Positions 26,976-38,397 of a stretch of DNA of 64,000 nt are shown here, piece by piece. The notes below the pieces were generated by a model that worked only from the letters and a program-made list of their open reading frames with translations, was not told the DNA's origin and searched no databases. A program made the position numbers and the translations under genes. Each line of letters begins with the position of its first letter. Position 1 is the stretch's first letter. The DNA comes from Agaricus subrufescens (lineage: Eukaryota; Basidiomycota; Agaricomycetes; Agaricales; Agaricaceae): NCBI GenBank assembly GCA_029945375.1, contig CM057063.1:1919894-1983893 (forward strand). The letters are read 5' to 3'.

Positions 26976-29282
26976 TCAATATAATTCTTCCTCCTCCCCT
27001 TTCCAATTCTTCGCCATGTCCCAATAACCCTTCATATCACCCAATATATCTTTCACCTCCCTCTCTGTCGGACAACTCCTCGCTTTGAAACCCGTAAACG
27101 TCCTTTCACGTAACGTCCCTTCCCAAATCAACCAACATTTGTTATCCTCCAACGACCCATTTTCATTTCCTTCTTCATCCTCCTGACCTCCATCAACGGC
27201 TTTACCTTTTCCAACGCCTGTAGAGGCATCTCCACCGTCTTCATTATCACCATCTTCATCCGAATCGGGTTTTTCAATCTCAACAGCTTCACCACCTCTA
27301 GGCCTAGCCTGTTCCGTCCATTTTATACGACGCATCATAAGGCGTTTATAACTTTTGACAAATTTCGCGGCACCTTCGACGTAGACGACATTAAACTGAG
27401 GATTGAAAATGCAAACACCTGTGAGATTATTCTGCTCAGCATTTTTCCGAACTTTAAATCGATGTGCTCCATCAGAAAGGTTTTTGACTCTGCAGTTGAT
27501 AGAAAATATGAGTGAAACGAAAACTAAGGAGAGATTTCTGGCAGACGTACTTGAAAACAGCACCGACAATACCCTTCTTTTCTTCGTCCATTTTCTTGGC
27601 TTCAACTTTTTCGCGGCGTTGTTCATCGGTCAATTTACGTTCAGCATTTGTCTTCTCGTGGGTATGTCTACGCATGGCGACCTCTCTCCGTACACGCGCT
27701 TCAACACGTGTAGGATCCTGGATAGCGTCGGATGTAAGGACTTTCATGAGGTTTGCCAAGCGAACTAGAGAAAAACAAATAAGAATTAACCACATAGAAA
27801 CCGGAAAGAAAAACCGCTGTACCTTTGGGGGGATCAGGCGGTGCGAGGCCCATACGAATCCTATCTCGCCTGTCTTGGAGTTTTTCTTTACGTAGACGTT
27901 TACGAAGTTTCTTTTGTTCCTATATTCAAGCAAGGAATCAGCGTCACTAGGTAATGGAATAATAGTCGGCTGGACTAACTTTTGTGGTAAGTTTCAAGGG
28001 CTTGAGCTCGGCTTTATTCTTGTCTCCAGGTGCGGGTATGGGAATAGGATGTTGAATGTACAACGTCACGGGCGAATCGTCGGTCCTGATATTCAATTGC
28101 TCCATACCGAAAGTTTCGATATCCGAGTAATTCTTGGTTGGAAGTAATGCTGCATCCCACCACTCTGCTTCAGGCGGAGGTGGTCGCTGTGAAAAGAGGT
28201 TATCGACGCACATAGTATATGCGGGATGACAACTACCTTGATATTTTTCTCGATTCCCATGTCACTATCCAACCCGGCCTTTCTCGCACTTTCAGCAATA
28301 CGTTGTTTAAGTGCCTCAAGCTGTTGCTCCTGCCTTAGCTGATTGGCAATGGCGACATATTTTCCCTTGGGATTGAATCTGAAGTTACGACCATGTCTGT
28401 CTCTCGGTGCACCATCGAATCCAGTACCATCTTTTGGGGGACCTGATGACGCGTACGGGTTGGCCAGTGCTGGACTGGGGGTTGGAACAACGACGGGAGT
28501 CGGTGCCGGAGGCGGCGTGGGTGCGTTGCGGACGTTGGCTTTGATAGAAGCAAACTTGGGCTGCATAGGCTTGTAGCGATCCTTCTTGGATTGAGTGGCT
28601 TGAGTGGTAGGTCCGAGGAGTAGAGGGTGTGCAGCCATCTTGAGACCTGCACCAGGGGAAGGTTGAGGTTCTACGACGGGTGTTGACGAACCCTTCTTCT
28701 TGGCCGTCGCTGCAACGGCCTACATTTGACTGCGTAAGGGAGAGAAAGTGGTCAACAAATATGACTCGATCGCACCATGTAAGGATTATCTTTGATTGCC
28801 AACTTGGTCTGGGCCTCTGACACTCGTTTCTTGGCTTCGGCTACCCGGCGTGCAAGGTCATCGGGCACCCCAGCAGGTGTGGCAGAGGTGGGCGGCGGTG
28901 TCATCCCTGGAGTGCGTTTGGGAGTCGAGCTGGGGGTGGAGGAACCGGGAGTGGGGATGGCGACCTTTGCTGGGATGGGTTTTGTGGGCACAGGAGCAGC
29001 GATTGCGGGGGTCTTTGAAGGCGCCGGGCCACTGAGCGACGACTTCTTCATGGCTGCGAGCTTGGCTGCAACCTCTGCGCGTTTTTGCATGATAAGGTCG
29101 TTGGCGGAGGGCTGAGCGGGCTGTGAGCGGGGCCAGCAGACATACGGCAGAGAACTTACGCTGTTGCTGCCGGGGCCATCAGCAAGGGGCGAGAGACAAG
29201 AGCCAGGCACTCACCCTTTCAGCTTTTTGCTCGCGGATCCGGCGTCGACGCCGCCCTCGAGCGCCCGTTTCCTGTCCGCCAT
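26976..29282 (-). CDS. PRP3: U4/U6 small nuclear ribonucleoprotein PRP3
   Basis: Read from the ATG at 29282 (MADRKRALEGG). The N-terminal third is Pro/Ala-rich with MQKRAEVAAKLAAMKK. The middle has MAAHPLLLGPTTQATQSKKD and RHGRNFRFNPKGKYVAIANQ. Next come the conserved PRP3 core (EWWDAALLPTKNYSDIE, LQDRRDRIRMGLAPPDPPK, VRLANLMKVLTSDAIQDPT) and the C-terminal ferredoxin-like domain (FNPQFNVVYVEGAAKFVKSY, CWLIWEGTLRERTFTGFK), ending near the stop at 26976. PRP3 holds the U4/U6 duplex in the spliceosomal tri-snRNP. An acidic Asp/Glu-rich insert lies inside the C-terminal domain. The gene is transcribed away from MRPL16 with only 37 bp between the two start codons. Confidence 0.95.
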
Positions 29283-29319
29283 GGCCTTGGAGTAAGAGGT
29301 GAGTACTTACATAAGCAAT
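29283..29319. promoter_or_regulatory. Ultra-short divergent intergenic region PRP3/MRPL16
   Basis: Only 37 bp separate the opposing start codons at 29282 and 29320. Any promoter elements must lie here or inside the flanking coding regions, and the transcripts probably overlap. No TATA-like motif was seen. Confidence 0.6.
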
Positions 29320-30066
29320 ATGTTTTCTCTCTCCTCCGTCGCCAGATCAGTGAGGACCGTCGTCTCCGCCCCGACCCGCGTCTTTGCGCGCTCCAGGACC
29401 CAGCTCGCTCCAAAGTCCGTCAAGTATGCAAAACGCTACAAGGGCCGCATACCAATTCCCACCGGAGGCTCGACCAAGGGCACCACGCTTGCTTATGGCG
29501 AATGGGGCATCCGAATAAAAGGCAACGGGGCTCGGATAACTGCCAAGCAGCTTCTGACGGTGGAGGAAGTCATCAAGAAAAAGCTCAAAATCATCAAGGG
29601 CTCAAAGGTCTACCTGCGTGTCTTCCCGGATATCCCGGTCTGTGTCAAAGTGCGTATATATTTAATTGTTCCAACGACTTGTAACCTGGACGTTCCCTAG
29701 GGTAATGAGACACGTATGGGCAAAGGTAAAGGTACCTTTGAGTACTGGGCGACTCGGTCAGTGTGTTTCATGACCCAGAGTGGATGATTTCTGACCGCCG
29801 AAATTAGTGTGCCAATTGGCCGTGTGCTGTTCGAAATCGGAGGCGCTCCTATTCGTGAAGAACTAGCCCGCGAAGGTCCTTGTGCTCTGCCTTTACTCTC
29901 ATCTGATACTAATATTTCTCCAGTACTTCGACAAGCCTCGGACAAGCTACCAACCCAGATGGAATTCATCAACCGCTCCACCCCTCCTCGTCTTGGAAAC
30001 CTCCTCATCCACCCACCTAGCCCACCAAAGCTAAGCCCTGCCGCGGAAGCAATACCGTCAACATAG
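29320..30066 (+). CDS. MRPL16: Mitochondrial ribosomal protein uL16m
   Basis: Four exons (29320-29649, 29701-29756, 29808-29875, 29924-30066) give 198 residues in frame. The first 45 residues are Arg/Ser-rich without acids (MFSLSSVARSVRTVVSAPTR), a mitochondrial targeting sequence. The L16 core follows: KYAKRYKGRIPIPTGGST, YGEWGIRIKGNGARITAKQL, FPDIPVCVK/GNETRMGKGKG, EYWATRVPIGRVLFEIGGAP, and EVLRQASDKLPTQMEFINRS. It belongs to the large subunit of the mitoribosome near the peptidyl-transferase centre. I start at 29320 because it is the first in-frame ATG. The gene is head-to-head with PRP3. Confidence 0.95.
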
Positions 30067-30164
30067 ACTATATTAGCTCTTTAAACTATAAGTAGAGTAC
30101 GTTCGCAATACACGAGGTCACGTGCGCGTATTGAACTTAGTTTCTCTTGTTGACTTGCGGCTAA

Positions 30165-32072
30165 ATGGCTGCCTCGGATGCACTTCCATCGGTCTCTGCC
30201 TCCAATGAAGCCCAGATATCTGACCTTGTGCGGCGGAACCGCACCCTTGAACACATAAAGAAACAACTCGCGCAGGAGCTCGCGACGGAAAAGGAACGTT
30301 CAAACGAGGCCATCCTCGAATACCAGAAACAATGGCACGAGCAGGAAAGACTTATGCGTGTCGAATGCGAATCATTGCTCTCCTGTTATCGTTTTGTTCA
30401 ACTACGCACGGTCTCAGAGCTGGAATCAGAGCGTCTCAGCGTTTTGAACGAACAACAGGCGCTGCGCGCGGAAAAGCTGCTGCGCCTGCAGCGTGACTTT
30501 CGGATCACGATGTTCTATGCTCGAGAACGCGAGTTGGAAGAGAAAATTGTGGAATTGGAGGAGGAAATGGAGAGAATGGCTGCTGAGAGGACGGCATTAG
30601 CGTCCGTGCTGCGAAAAAAGCTGGCTTTGATCGTCGGGGAAGTGAGGTCTAGAGACACAAGGATTGAAAATCTGATTACTGAAAGAGCTGATGTCGAAGT
30701 ACGTGTACATGCATCCTGCCATCTCGTACAGTGTTTAACCTTTGACTTACAGAAGGATGTCAGTAAACTACGCGAGGAGACTGTCCAACTGCAGACCACA
30801 CTGTCATCAGCGTCTTCTAAACTGGAACGCATCAATCTACAGCTAGAAGGCTCACAGTCTTCGCGTCAGGAACTTGAAGGCCAAAATGACGAACTCAAGA
30901 GGAGAAACCATGATCTTCAACGACAGCTGGATAAATGGCAACGACTAGGTGATAAAGGCGAGACAGAGCTTGAATCCGTGCGGAAACGGAACGCGGAGTT
31001 AGACACTGAGATGAAAGAGTTGCGAGAGCAGCTAAAGGAGGCTGTCGAGAATGAAAAGTTGTTAGAGAAGGAAAAGAGACGCGTCGAGCATTTAAAAGGG
31101 ACCGTTCTGCAGTGGCAGGTTCGTCCGGATCCTCTCTCTGTTCCTTGCACTGGCCTGATTGGTTTTGCAGGAAGCAGCAGAAGATGCGAACAAGAGGTAC
31201 GAAGATACCCGAGAGGAGCTTGAACGTTTCGTGATCGAACAAAGAAAGGCTGCTTCCAAGCCATCGAAATCGTCTTCGAAGAAACCTCTGTCTACCGCAG
31301 AGTCTGAAACTGAATCCGAACCACCGGAACGCCGTGTAGCTCGCCGGAAGAGAGGCACGACGCCAGCAAGTGAAGTTGAATCTATCCAAGAGATTCCTAA
31401 TCCTCGTGCTAAAGGTGTCAAGAAACCCAAGCCAAAGATAATCACGCCTATACGAGAAGAGAAGGAGACACCCGAAAATTCACCCTTGAGAGACGAGGAA
31501 TCGGACGAGGAAGAGGTCGTGAAGCCGAAACCAAAGCCAAGAAACAAAGGGAAGGCAAAGGCCACGGAAACTACAGATAATGAAAATACCTCCCCCGTGA
31601 AGCCCAAACGGAAGAGAAAGGCATTGGCTGATCCGGACGATGCGGGACAGAATTATCCAAACAAGAAAGCAGCGAGTGTCGCCAAGAAACCTGAGACCTT
31701 ACAGGCAAAGGCTTCAGGGACCAAGCCTGGCTCGACTTCAAGAGATCCAGACGATCGGGTAAATCCAGGGCCTGATCCAGTGCCGAAAGCGAAGAAAAAG
31801 AAGACCTTGTTTGCGGGCAGTCAGCCGAGCCAGTCAATGTCATTTAATTTTGCATCTAATGTACGTTCCTTCAGCGTATCGGGTCTGGAAGGGACACTGA
31901 CTTTTTTTATTAAAAAAAAATCCAATATCAGTCGGAGGGAGCATTCAATATACCTATGTCCCTTTTACCCGTGGAGGAGGAATCAGATGGACCTGTCCCA
32001 AAACGGGCTATCACTAGTACTTTCGGTAACATGATGGTCCCGGTGCTACGAAACCGGATGGCTGGCAAGTGA
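30165..32072 (+). CDS. Coiled-coil protein with a basic/acidic C-terminal half, function unknown
   Basis: Exons 30165-30698, 30753-31118, 31171-31860 and 31932-32072, all multiples of three, give 576 residues. From about residue 20 to 330 the protein is an almost continuous coiled coil rich in Glu, Lys, Arg and Leu (for example KLREETVQLQTTLSSASSKL and ERINLQLEGSQSSRQELEGQ). The rest is disordered and charged, with KPKPKPRNKGKAKATE and KPKRKRKALADPDD, which look like nuclear localisation signals. The end, MSLLPVEEESDGPVPKR then NMMVPVLRNRM, is a short ordered-looking segment. Such architecture is common in spindle, kinetochore or chromatin scaffolds, but I do not recognise the family and assign no role. 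Exon joining is well supported. Confidence 0.85.
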
Positions 32073-32435
32073 TCTTGACAGGCGGCTATTCTCATGGACA
32101 CCTTGCACTGCTTTGTAGCGTATATGTAAACATGTTTATAAGTAATCACTGACTTTGGGCGCACTCTCATACTCCACTGGACATCAGGCTGTGCTTTGGA
32201 CATGAATAGAATGATCAGTCAAGTCTCTTCATTTTCCATCTCCATCTGTGATCCATCCCCGGACGAACGCCGAACTGTTCATAAACCTCGACTTTGTCCC
32301 TCCAAACCAGACTAGGCTGTTTTGAAAGCAACCTTCTTCGTTACGTCAACTCAAAACGCACTTCTCTTGTTCGCGTCTCCTTCATTCCTTTCTTCACCCT
32401 CTTGGCCTATACCTCTGCTCCTGCGACACGGCGAC
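32073..32435. other. Intergenic region upstream of the F-box-like gene
   Basis: Probable 3' UTR of the coiled-coil gene and 5' leader of the F-box-like gene. An in-frame ATG at 32322 would lengthen the next protein by 38 residues, but that stretch looks like translated leader (Phe/Ser/Pro-rich). Confidence 0.5.
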
Positions 32436-34204
32436 ATGGTCTCGCCCAAATGCCCGAGTAGCTTTGGATCCACCTCCACTCTGGTGTCAACCTTTACTCT
32501 ACCTGATCACCTATGGACATACATTTGTCAATTCTTGACAGATGAGCAGATACGCCAGATGTACTCTGTAAACCAATCGCTGTATCGCATTTCTATGGCC
32601 TTGCGGTATAGCGCGGCGTCTGTTGGACAATTGCAGGGCGCTGGTAGCGAAGGAACGGCGCGCTGTATTGCGATTGCGTGAGTTTGTCTGCTACAATATT
32701 GTTTTTATTATGAACGACATTTATCTCAATGGACAGGAAGAATGTTCGTTTGCGCAATAACGTCCGCTCATTATCGTTAGTACCCACTCCCTTATCCCTG
32801 GATTCGGAAAGCGACCCGCACATCACGGAAACAGCGATGGACAGAATAAACAATTCTGCTTTTGTCAAATTTGCTGTGTCCCACTGGAAGTCTAAAGTTC
32901 AAACCCCTCCAACACCTATTGCGCCGCAGTTTACTTCTTCCAATGCTGCCTCTGGTTCTGCAACGATCGGGCGTTCGTTGACGCTTAGTCGTCGAAAGAC
33001 ACGAGAACAAGCAGCCCGAGATGGAATTACATCTGCCCTTCGGGAATTCCTTGGCAACCTCCCGAACCTTACGGGCCTTGATGTCCGTTATCCGCATTCG
33101 TCGCGTCCATCATCTGACGAAAATGATACAACTGTTACCCTGTTGCAACCACCTCGAAACGAAACTCCATATGGCGCGACTCTGACGAGTTTGACGATTA
33201 CCTGCTCGGTTTGGGCGTGGAAGCAACTTATCCCACATCATTACGAGTGGCCGCGGCTGGAGACTTTTAGAGTGAGGGTGGATGGCGGGCATGAGAATCC
33301 GAGTGATGATGTTTATGCTATTCGGCTGATCCTGGCACCATTCATTAGACGGCATTCGGAGACTTTGAAGGTTCTATCATTTGCGACAAATATGGAACAG
33401 GATTTGACGTCACTGTATGAGGGTGTTGGGTGGTTGCTTCATCTTGAAAAGCTTGAAATTGAACAACCGTATCTGGCTCCGTCGAATAATCATACAGAAG
33501 CCCTTGGCCAATTTCTAATGCGACACAGGGATTCTTTGATTTCATTCAAATGGATTTTCGTCGCCTCTTCGAAGAGTACATCCCAAACTTTAACGTTACA
33601 CCCGCAAGAGTGGTTCGAACAAGCTCCATATCACATTCAACTTTCTCGCCTACGACAGTTGTCTCTAATACTCCCGGGACCCTCTAATTCATCTTTCTTT
33701 GAAGGAACATATTTCTACTGCGCTCGTCATACATCAACTCTTACACATCTTTCACTGAACGGGTTAACTCTGACACTTGCCCAATTCCAAGAACTTTTAC
33801 TCCTTATCGGCTCAAAGCGTTTCAAGTGTTTGGATATCTCACTCGAAGTCCTCACCTCCCTCGTTCTCATGAACCTCGCTACAAAGTGTCCATCCCTACA
33901 ACGTCTACATCTCGCCTATGCCTCCGTAGGCCGACAAAAATCTTTGACTGAGCCGGCACTGGTAGACCCAACTGCCGGAGGAATTTTGAAAATTCCGAAT
34001 GTGCCTATGGTTAAAACATGGCAGTTTCGTCAAGATATGGGTGCTTTGATGTTGGTGAATTGGAATGTTGCGGAGTTATATTTAAGGAGGGTTGCAGATC
34101 GGAGTTGGGAGGAGTATAAGATGGATCAGGTGGGGAGGTTGGTTGTGAAGAGCATGCCGAGAGTTGGTTTTGTCAATGGCTTGTATAGAGAGGATGTTGT
34201 ATAG
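32436..34204 (+). CDS. F-box-like protein with leucine-rich C-terminal half
   Basis: Two exons, 32436-32677 and 32737-34204, give 569 residues. Near residue 20 lies an F-box-like helix set (LPDHLWTYICQFLTDEQIRQ, MYSVNQSLYRISMALRYS), the usual Skp1-binding start of basidiomycete F-box proteins. After a variable linker the protein has irregular repeats of leucine-rich character (LTGLDVRYP, LTSLTITCSVWAWKQL, LSRLRQLSLILPGPSNS, TLTHLSLNGLTL, CPSLQRLHLAY), consistent with a substrate-binding LRR fold. By analogy it would recruit a target to an SCF ubiquitin ligase; the target is unknown. The 5' start could be 32322. F-box assignment is from pattern only. Confidence 0.75.
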
Positions 34205-34749
34205 GAGTGGGTATTGATATCGCTGTTTTTTTGTGTTTATTTTTGTGGTTGGGACGATTTTGTGGACTGTAGACTGATTTTTTGACCCTGGATATTCATA
34301 TATATGCAATTTATGTTATTTTCGAATACTACAACAAAAAATAGACGTGGAAGAAGATGAAAAGTTTTGGCACGAGACCTAAATATCGCCCTTCATCAAT
34401 TAAACGCTGGACCCACAAGTCCGGCAAGATCCGGATGCGAACATAACCCATCTGTTCATTTACACATGTTTGGTTCCCAACTTTTTCTCTCTCGTTCCAT
34501 CCTCCTTGCCTCAAAATTATTCGAGAGGTTAATCTTTGTGCCAACCCTTTTCACTGTCAACCATTCACATCATAAACCCTCAGCTGTACTCATCACTTTT
34601 CTTTTTTCTCGGGATTTTTGCTGTCATCCCTCCAATATCGACGATCCGAACTGGATTTGCCACTATAAAACTTTGTTAGTGTTCTAGGTTTACTCCAAAT
34701 TTTCACCTCTCCATTCAAGATTCGCTGACTGTTTGAATCACAGCGTAGA
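34205..34749. other. Intergenic
   Basis: Pyrimidine-rich leader sequence upstream of 34750 and the 3' end of the F-box-like gene. No gene or repeat was recognised. Confidence 0.5.
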
Positions 34750-37500
34750 ATGCGGTCGTATTCCGTTGAGCCGACTTTTCAAGAAGGGTGCGAGGACGGT
34801 GACTCACTCTTTGGTTCACCCCCTCCCTCGCCTTTGGCCAGAGGTAGGTCACCATCGCCCGCTCCAGCATTTTCCAGCAGCTCGTCTGGAGTGTCCCAAG
34901 GATTGAGCTTCGGCTCAACAGCACAAAATGTGGGGACCATTGCACTTCCTGGCTCCCATATGCATTCTGAACTATCGATCAATCCATTAGCTGCGTCCTT
35001 GAGCCTTCCCGGAAGTTCATGCACTCCTGTGTTACCACAGTCTTTGCCGTCGAGTGAGCCACATTCGCGACAAAGTTCTGTTGGATGTCGTGAGACGACA
35101 CCAAAAACACACCCGGTCCCACTGTCCGATCCCGATCTGTCGTCAATGACTCGACGTCAACCTGTACCCTCTCGTAAGCGGGTTTCGAAACGGAAGGTGA
35201 AGGAACAAACCCGTCCACCGCCACCACCGCCCATAACTCTCCCTGATCCCTCTCAACCTCCCCCTGCACATTTTCTTCGGAGTCAACAGGCTTTGCTTGG
35301 CCACGCTGGTCTTGTTGCAAGGGTGAAGCCATCTCAGCTGACCATGAACGGTACACCTCGGGGTGCCAGCCCCTCTAATCCTATCGTTCTCGACGATCGC
35401 GAAGCGGAGACCATTGAACATCCGATAATAGGCCGTTCTCATTTGAACCATACCTCGAGCGTTGATCAATCTGCGCTCCCCAAACCCTCATACCAGGAGA
35501 TTGTACAAATGATGATTAGACAGAAGGATATTTTCCCGGTGTTACAAAACATCTTGAAGCTTTTAACTGCCGGAGCTTTGGGTGGAAAACCGGTGGCGCC
35601 CACCCCGATGACAAGTAACCAGCAATCTACAAAGAGAGTGCAAAATAATCGCCTTTTCCAACCTCCTCCTAAAAGGCGAAAGTTGAATCGGGTGCCCGCG
35701 GGAGCTGCGGATTGGGATGTCCCTTATCCCTTCCGAGAGGGGGAGGGTCCAGAGGCCTACCAACAAACGTGGCTACAGGACAGGGGACGTCAGTTGGTTT
35801 TACAGTTGATCAATCTGGTCAAAACTGCCGCGCAGAAGGCTGCTGCCAGAAAGCATATGGAGGTGTTAGCGAAGAAGAGGAGAAAGTCGCCCGAAAATGC
35901 AGAGGACATGAATGACGAAGCATCGCAAAGGCAAGGAGGGAAGGGAGCAAACCATTATCGAGAGGTGAACGACGGCCAACGTTCTCTTGTATCAACAACA
36001 CAGGATGCTCCGGGGTTGGAAGCGGCGGGAAAGTCGCCTACTTCAGAACACGTGGATCTGGTATCGGCACCAGACGTGGAGTCTCGACCGGCTGAAAGCA
36101 CTAATTCAACGTCTTCCTCAACATCCTTCAATGATCTATTCTCTGCTCTACTAGCTACTCCCGATTTGAATTCCACGGCTTCGGTCAATCCTGGTTGTTC
36201 ATCCTCCAACCTTTCAGGCTTGCCAGAGTCGAGTTCCGATATCAATTCATCCGCCACTGCTCCCTCCATGACAGATGGTCATATGGAGCAATGTCTCATT
36301 GATAGTTGGATGAATATACTCCAGACTTTCCCGCTCCAAGAGGCCGGTGCCCATGCTCAGGGCGTATCTAGCCCCGATCAGCAATCATTTGAATCTTTGC
36401 TTGGCTTCAATTCCAATGGGACATCATCTTCGTTTGCCTCACCTACCAGCGGGGATTCACCATCATTCACCATCACTCCTAATCTGGACAACCAGTCAGC
36501 ACAGACGTTTGATTCCCTTAATCTTGACCAGCTTGGAGGTCTCGACTTGTCGCTCAACCTCTTTCCTGGCGGTGTCTCGACCCCTGAGGGTGTGGGGAGT
36601 GATCCATCCACATCGAGGTCGGCTCTACCATCAGATTTCAGTTTCGACCTCGCGTCGTCGCTCCGAGACCCAAATCAAGAACCTGGTCGAACTAATCAGA
36701 CACAACAAATAAATCAAGAACCTGGTCGAACTAATCAGACACAACAAATCGCAACGGATCCATTGCCTCCTACTTCAAGCTCATTCGCGGACAATCTCAT
36801 CGATCCTCAACTGTTGGCACTGTCGCAACCCGATTTTGGAGCTCTAATACCCCCATCATCAAACGCTGTTCAAAATGTCCTGGCACAATCAGAGGGCGGA
36901 GTCTCGCCGTGTAGTTCACTGGCATCTTCATCCAGTTCTTGCGAGCCTGTCACCCCCAGTTCTGTTGCTTGGGATATGGCGCCCAACCCGGCCGTAGATG
37001 GGATTTTTGGTATGTGGTGACACGTTTTCATGGCGATAGTGGATGTTGAGACCCTGTGCGACCTAGATTCAGAATGTGAACATCAAGAGGCTGCGAAGGG
37101 CGTCGTGGGCCATCCGACGGGCGATGACCACAGTAGCAAAATACCCTCAGAACCTGACCCTCAGGCTGTAGTTCGTGCAACGCCTACCACTACATTACAG
37201 GAGGTGCAATCATTACCCGATGCTTCAGTTTCGTCCGCTTTGACCCAACTTTCTGGCGTCTTCCAGGTCTCAAGAGTCACTGGTTTGGAGCCCCCACTCG
37301 GGCCTGTCCAAAAGCTTAATAAGACAGATGTCCTGAAGAGAGCTGGAGAAAAGCGGGAAGAGTTGAGGGCGGAGCTCGAACAAGTCAAACTTAAACTCTG
37401 GGAGACAACGGTTGAGCATGGTGCGCTGGTACATCTGATGAGGCTTTGCCCGGATCACGATGAAGTGGAGCCGGCTTCCCTAAATTCGCGAGCCGGCTGA
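34750..37500 (+). CDS. Ser/Pro-rich nuclear-looking protein of unknown function
   Basis: A long open exon from 34750 ends in frame at 37018, but a GT-AG intron (37010-37066, 57 nt) joins it to the frame that continues to 37500, giving about 897 residues. The splice turns a terminal GMW into D-SECEH and adds a C-terminal helix (DVLKRAGEKREELRAELEQV) likely to coil. The protein is mostly disordered and Ser/Pro/Thr-rich. A central ordered part (GGKPVAPTPMTSNQQ, then a basic PPPKRRKLNRVPAG that looks like an NLS) includes DVPYPFREGEGPEAYQQTWL and a helical RGRQLVLQLINLVKTAAQKA. A 13-residue unit, NQEPGRTNQTQQI, occurs twice in tandem (36674-36751). It may be a transcriptional regulator, but no DNA-binding domain is visible. 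Confidence 0.7.
36674..36751 (+). repeat. In-frame tandem repeat, two copies of 39 bp
   Basis: Two adjacent 39-bp copies encode the same 13 residues, NQEPGRTNQTQQI, inside the Ser/Pro-rich protein. The near-identity suggests a recent slippage or unequal exchange. Confidence 0.85.
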
Positions 37501-38397
37501 TCTTTTTTACTTCTTCCCCAATCATAGAGTTTCGGGTTCATTACTTTTTGGCATTGACAGCTGCATCGTGTGCATTCAATTCAGACCCTTTGTTATCTTC
37601 TTGTCCCATTCGCATAACCACACGCTCAAATGAAATGTACTTATTATAGCTTCCATTGGTGCTAGCTATGAATGGATTTTGACATGTGTCTCTCAAATGC
37701 TTACGCGGCCAGGCGGGGAAAAAACCTAATTTGTGATGCTCATTTGTCTATGCTTGTTCTTCAACAAAACACATGGTTTTTTTGGTCATGCACAAAGCTT
37801 CGGCTGTTCGCATTTCTATCGTCTCTGTCACCGGTGGAAAAGCAGTAACCTGATTCATTAGTTTTTGAATGTGTGATTAATCAAATGCTATCAGGTGCTC
37901 GTTGCCCATCTTTTTGCCCTTGTGGGGAGGCTTCCGACGTCAAAGAACGTGGGTGCTCTATCTTTTGCCTAGGACGCTTCGACTACAAGATTAGCTCTTC
38001 TGACGGTGATTTGGTAGAATAAGAAGGTGTAGTACCTATTTCTGACAATTCGTCGAAAGTTGACTGATCCAGTGAGAACACTCTATAACCTGAGTCGAAA
38101 CGAAAATGTGATCATTATCTCGCTATCCACGAGATAAGTCAACGATCAAAGCCAAGACTTTATTAATGATGGATTGTCTTCTCGAATTCTTGGCACACCC
38201 TGCTCGTGTGCACCCATGAACCCATGCTATTATCAACTCATGTGGTCGTGTAGCGGGTGCCATGGTTTTGTGTCGATATGGATAAGGCTCCACAAAGTTT
38301 GTTGGGGAAGAGGACTAGCCGATGAGATTGTGAAAACGTATTTAAGGACTATCGACAAGCTGGGGATTTCTTCACTCAACCAGAGTTCCTTCCAACG
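37501..38397. other. Intergenic, about 0.9 kb
   Basis: AT-rich spacer between the Ser/Pro-rich gene and the metalloprotease. No coding signature was seen; it should hold the protease promoter. Confidence 0.5.

Noticed and set aside
37030..37500. Independent 156-residue gene
   Set aside because: Better explained as the last exon of the Ser/Pro-rich gene through the 37010-37066 intron.
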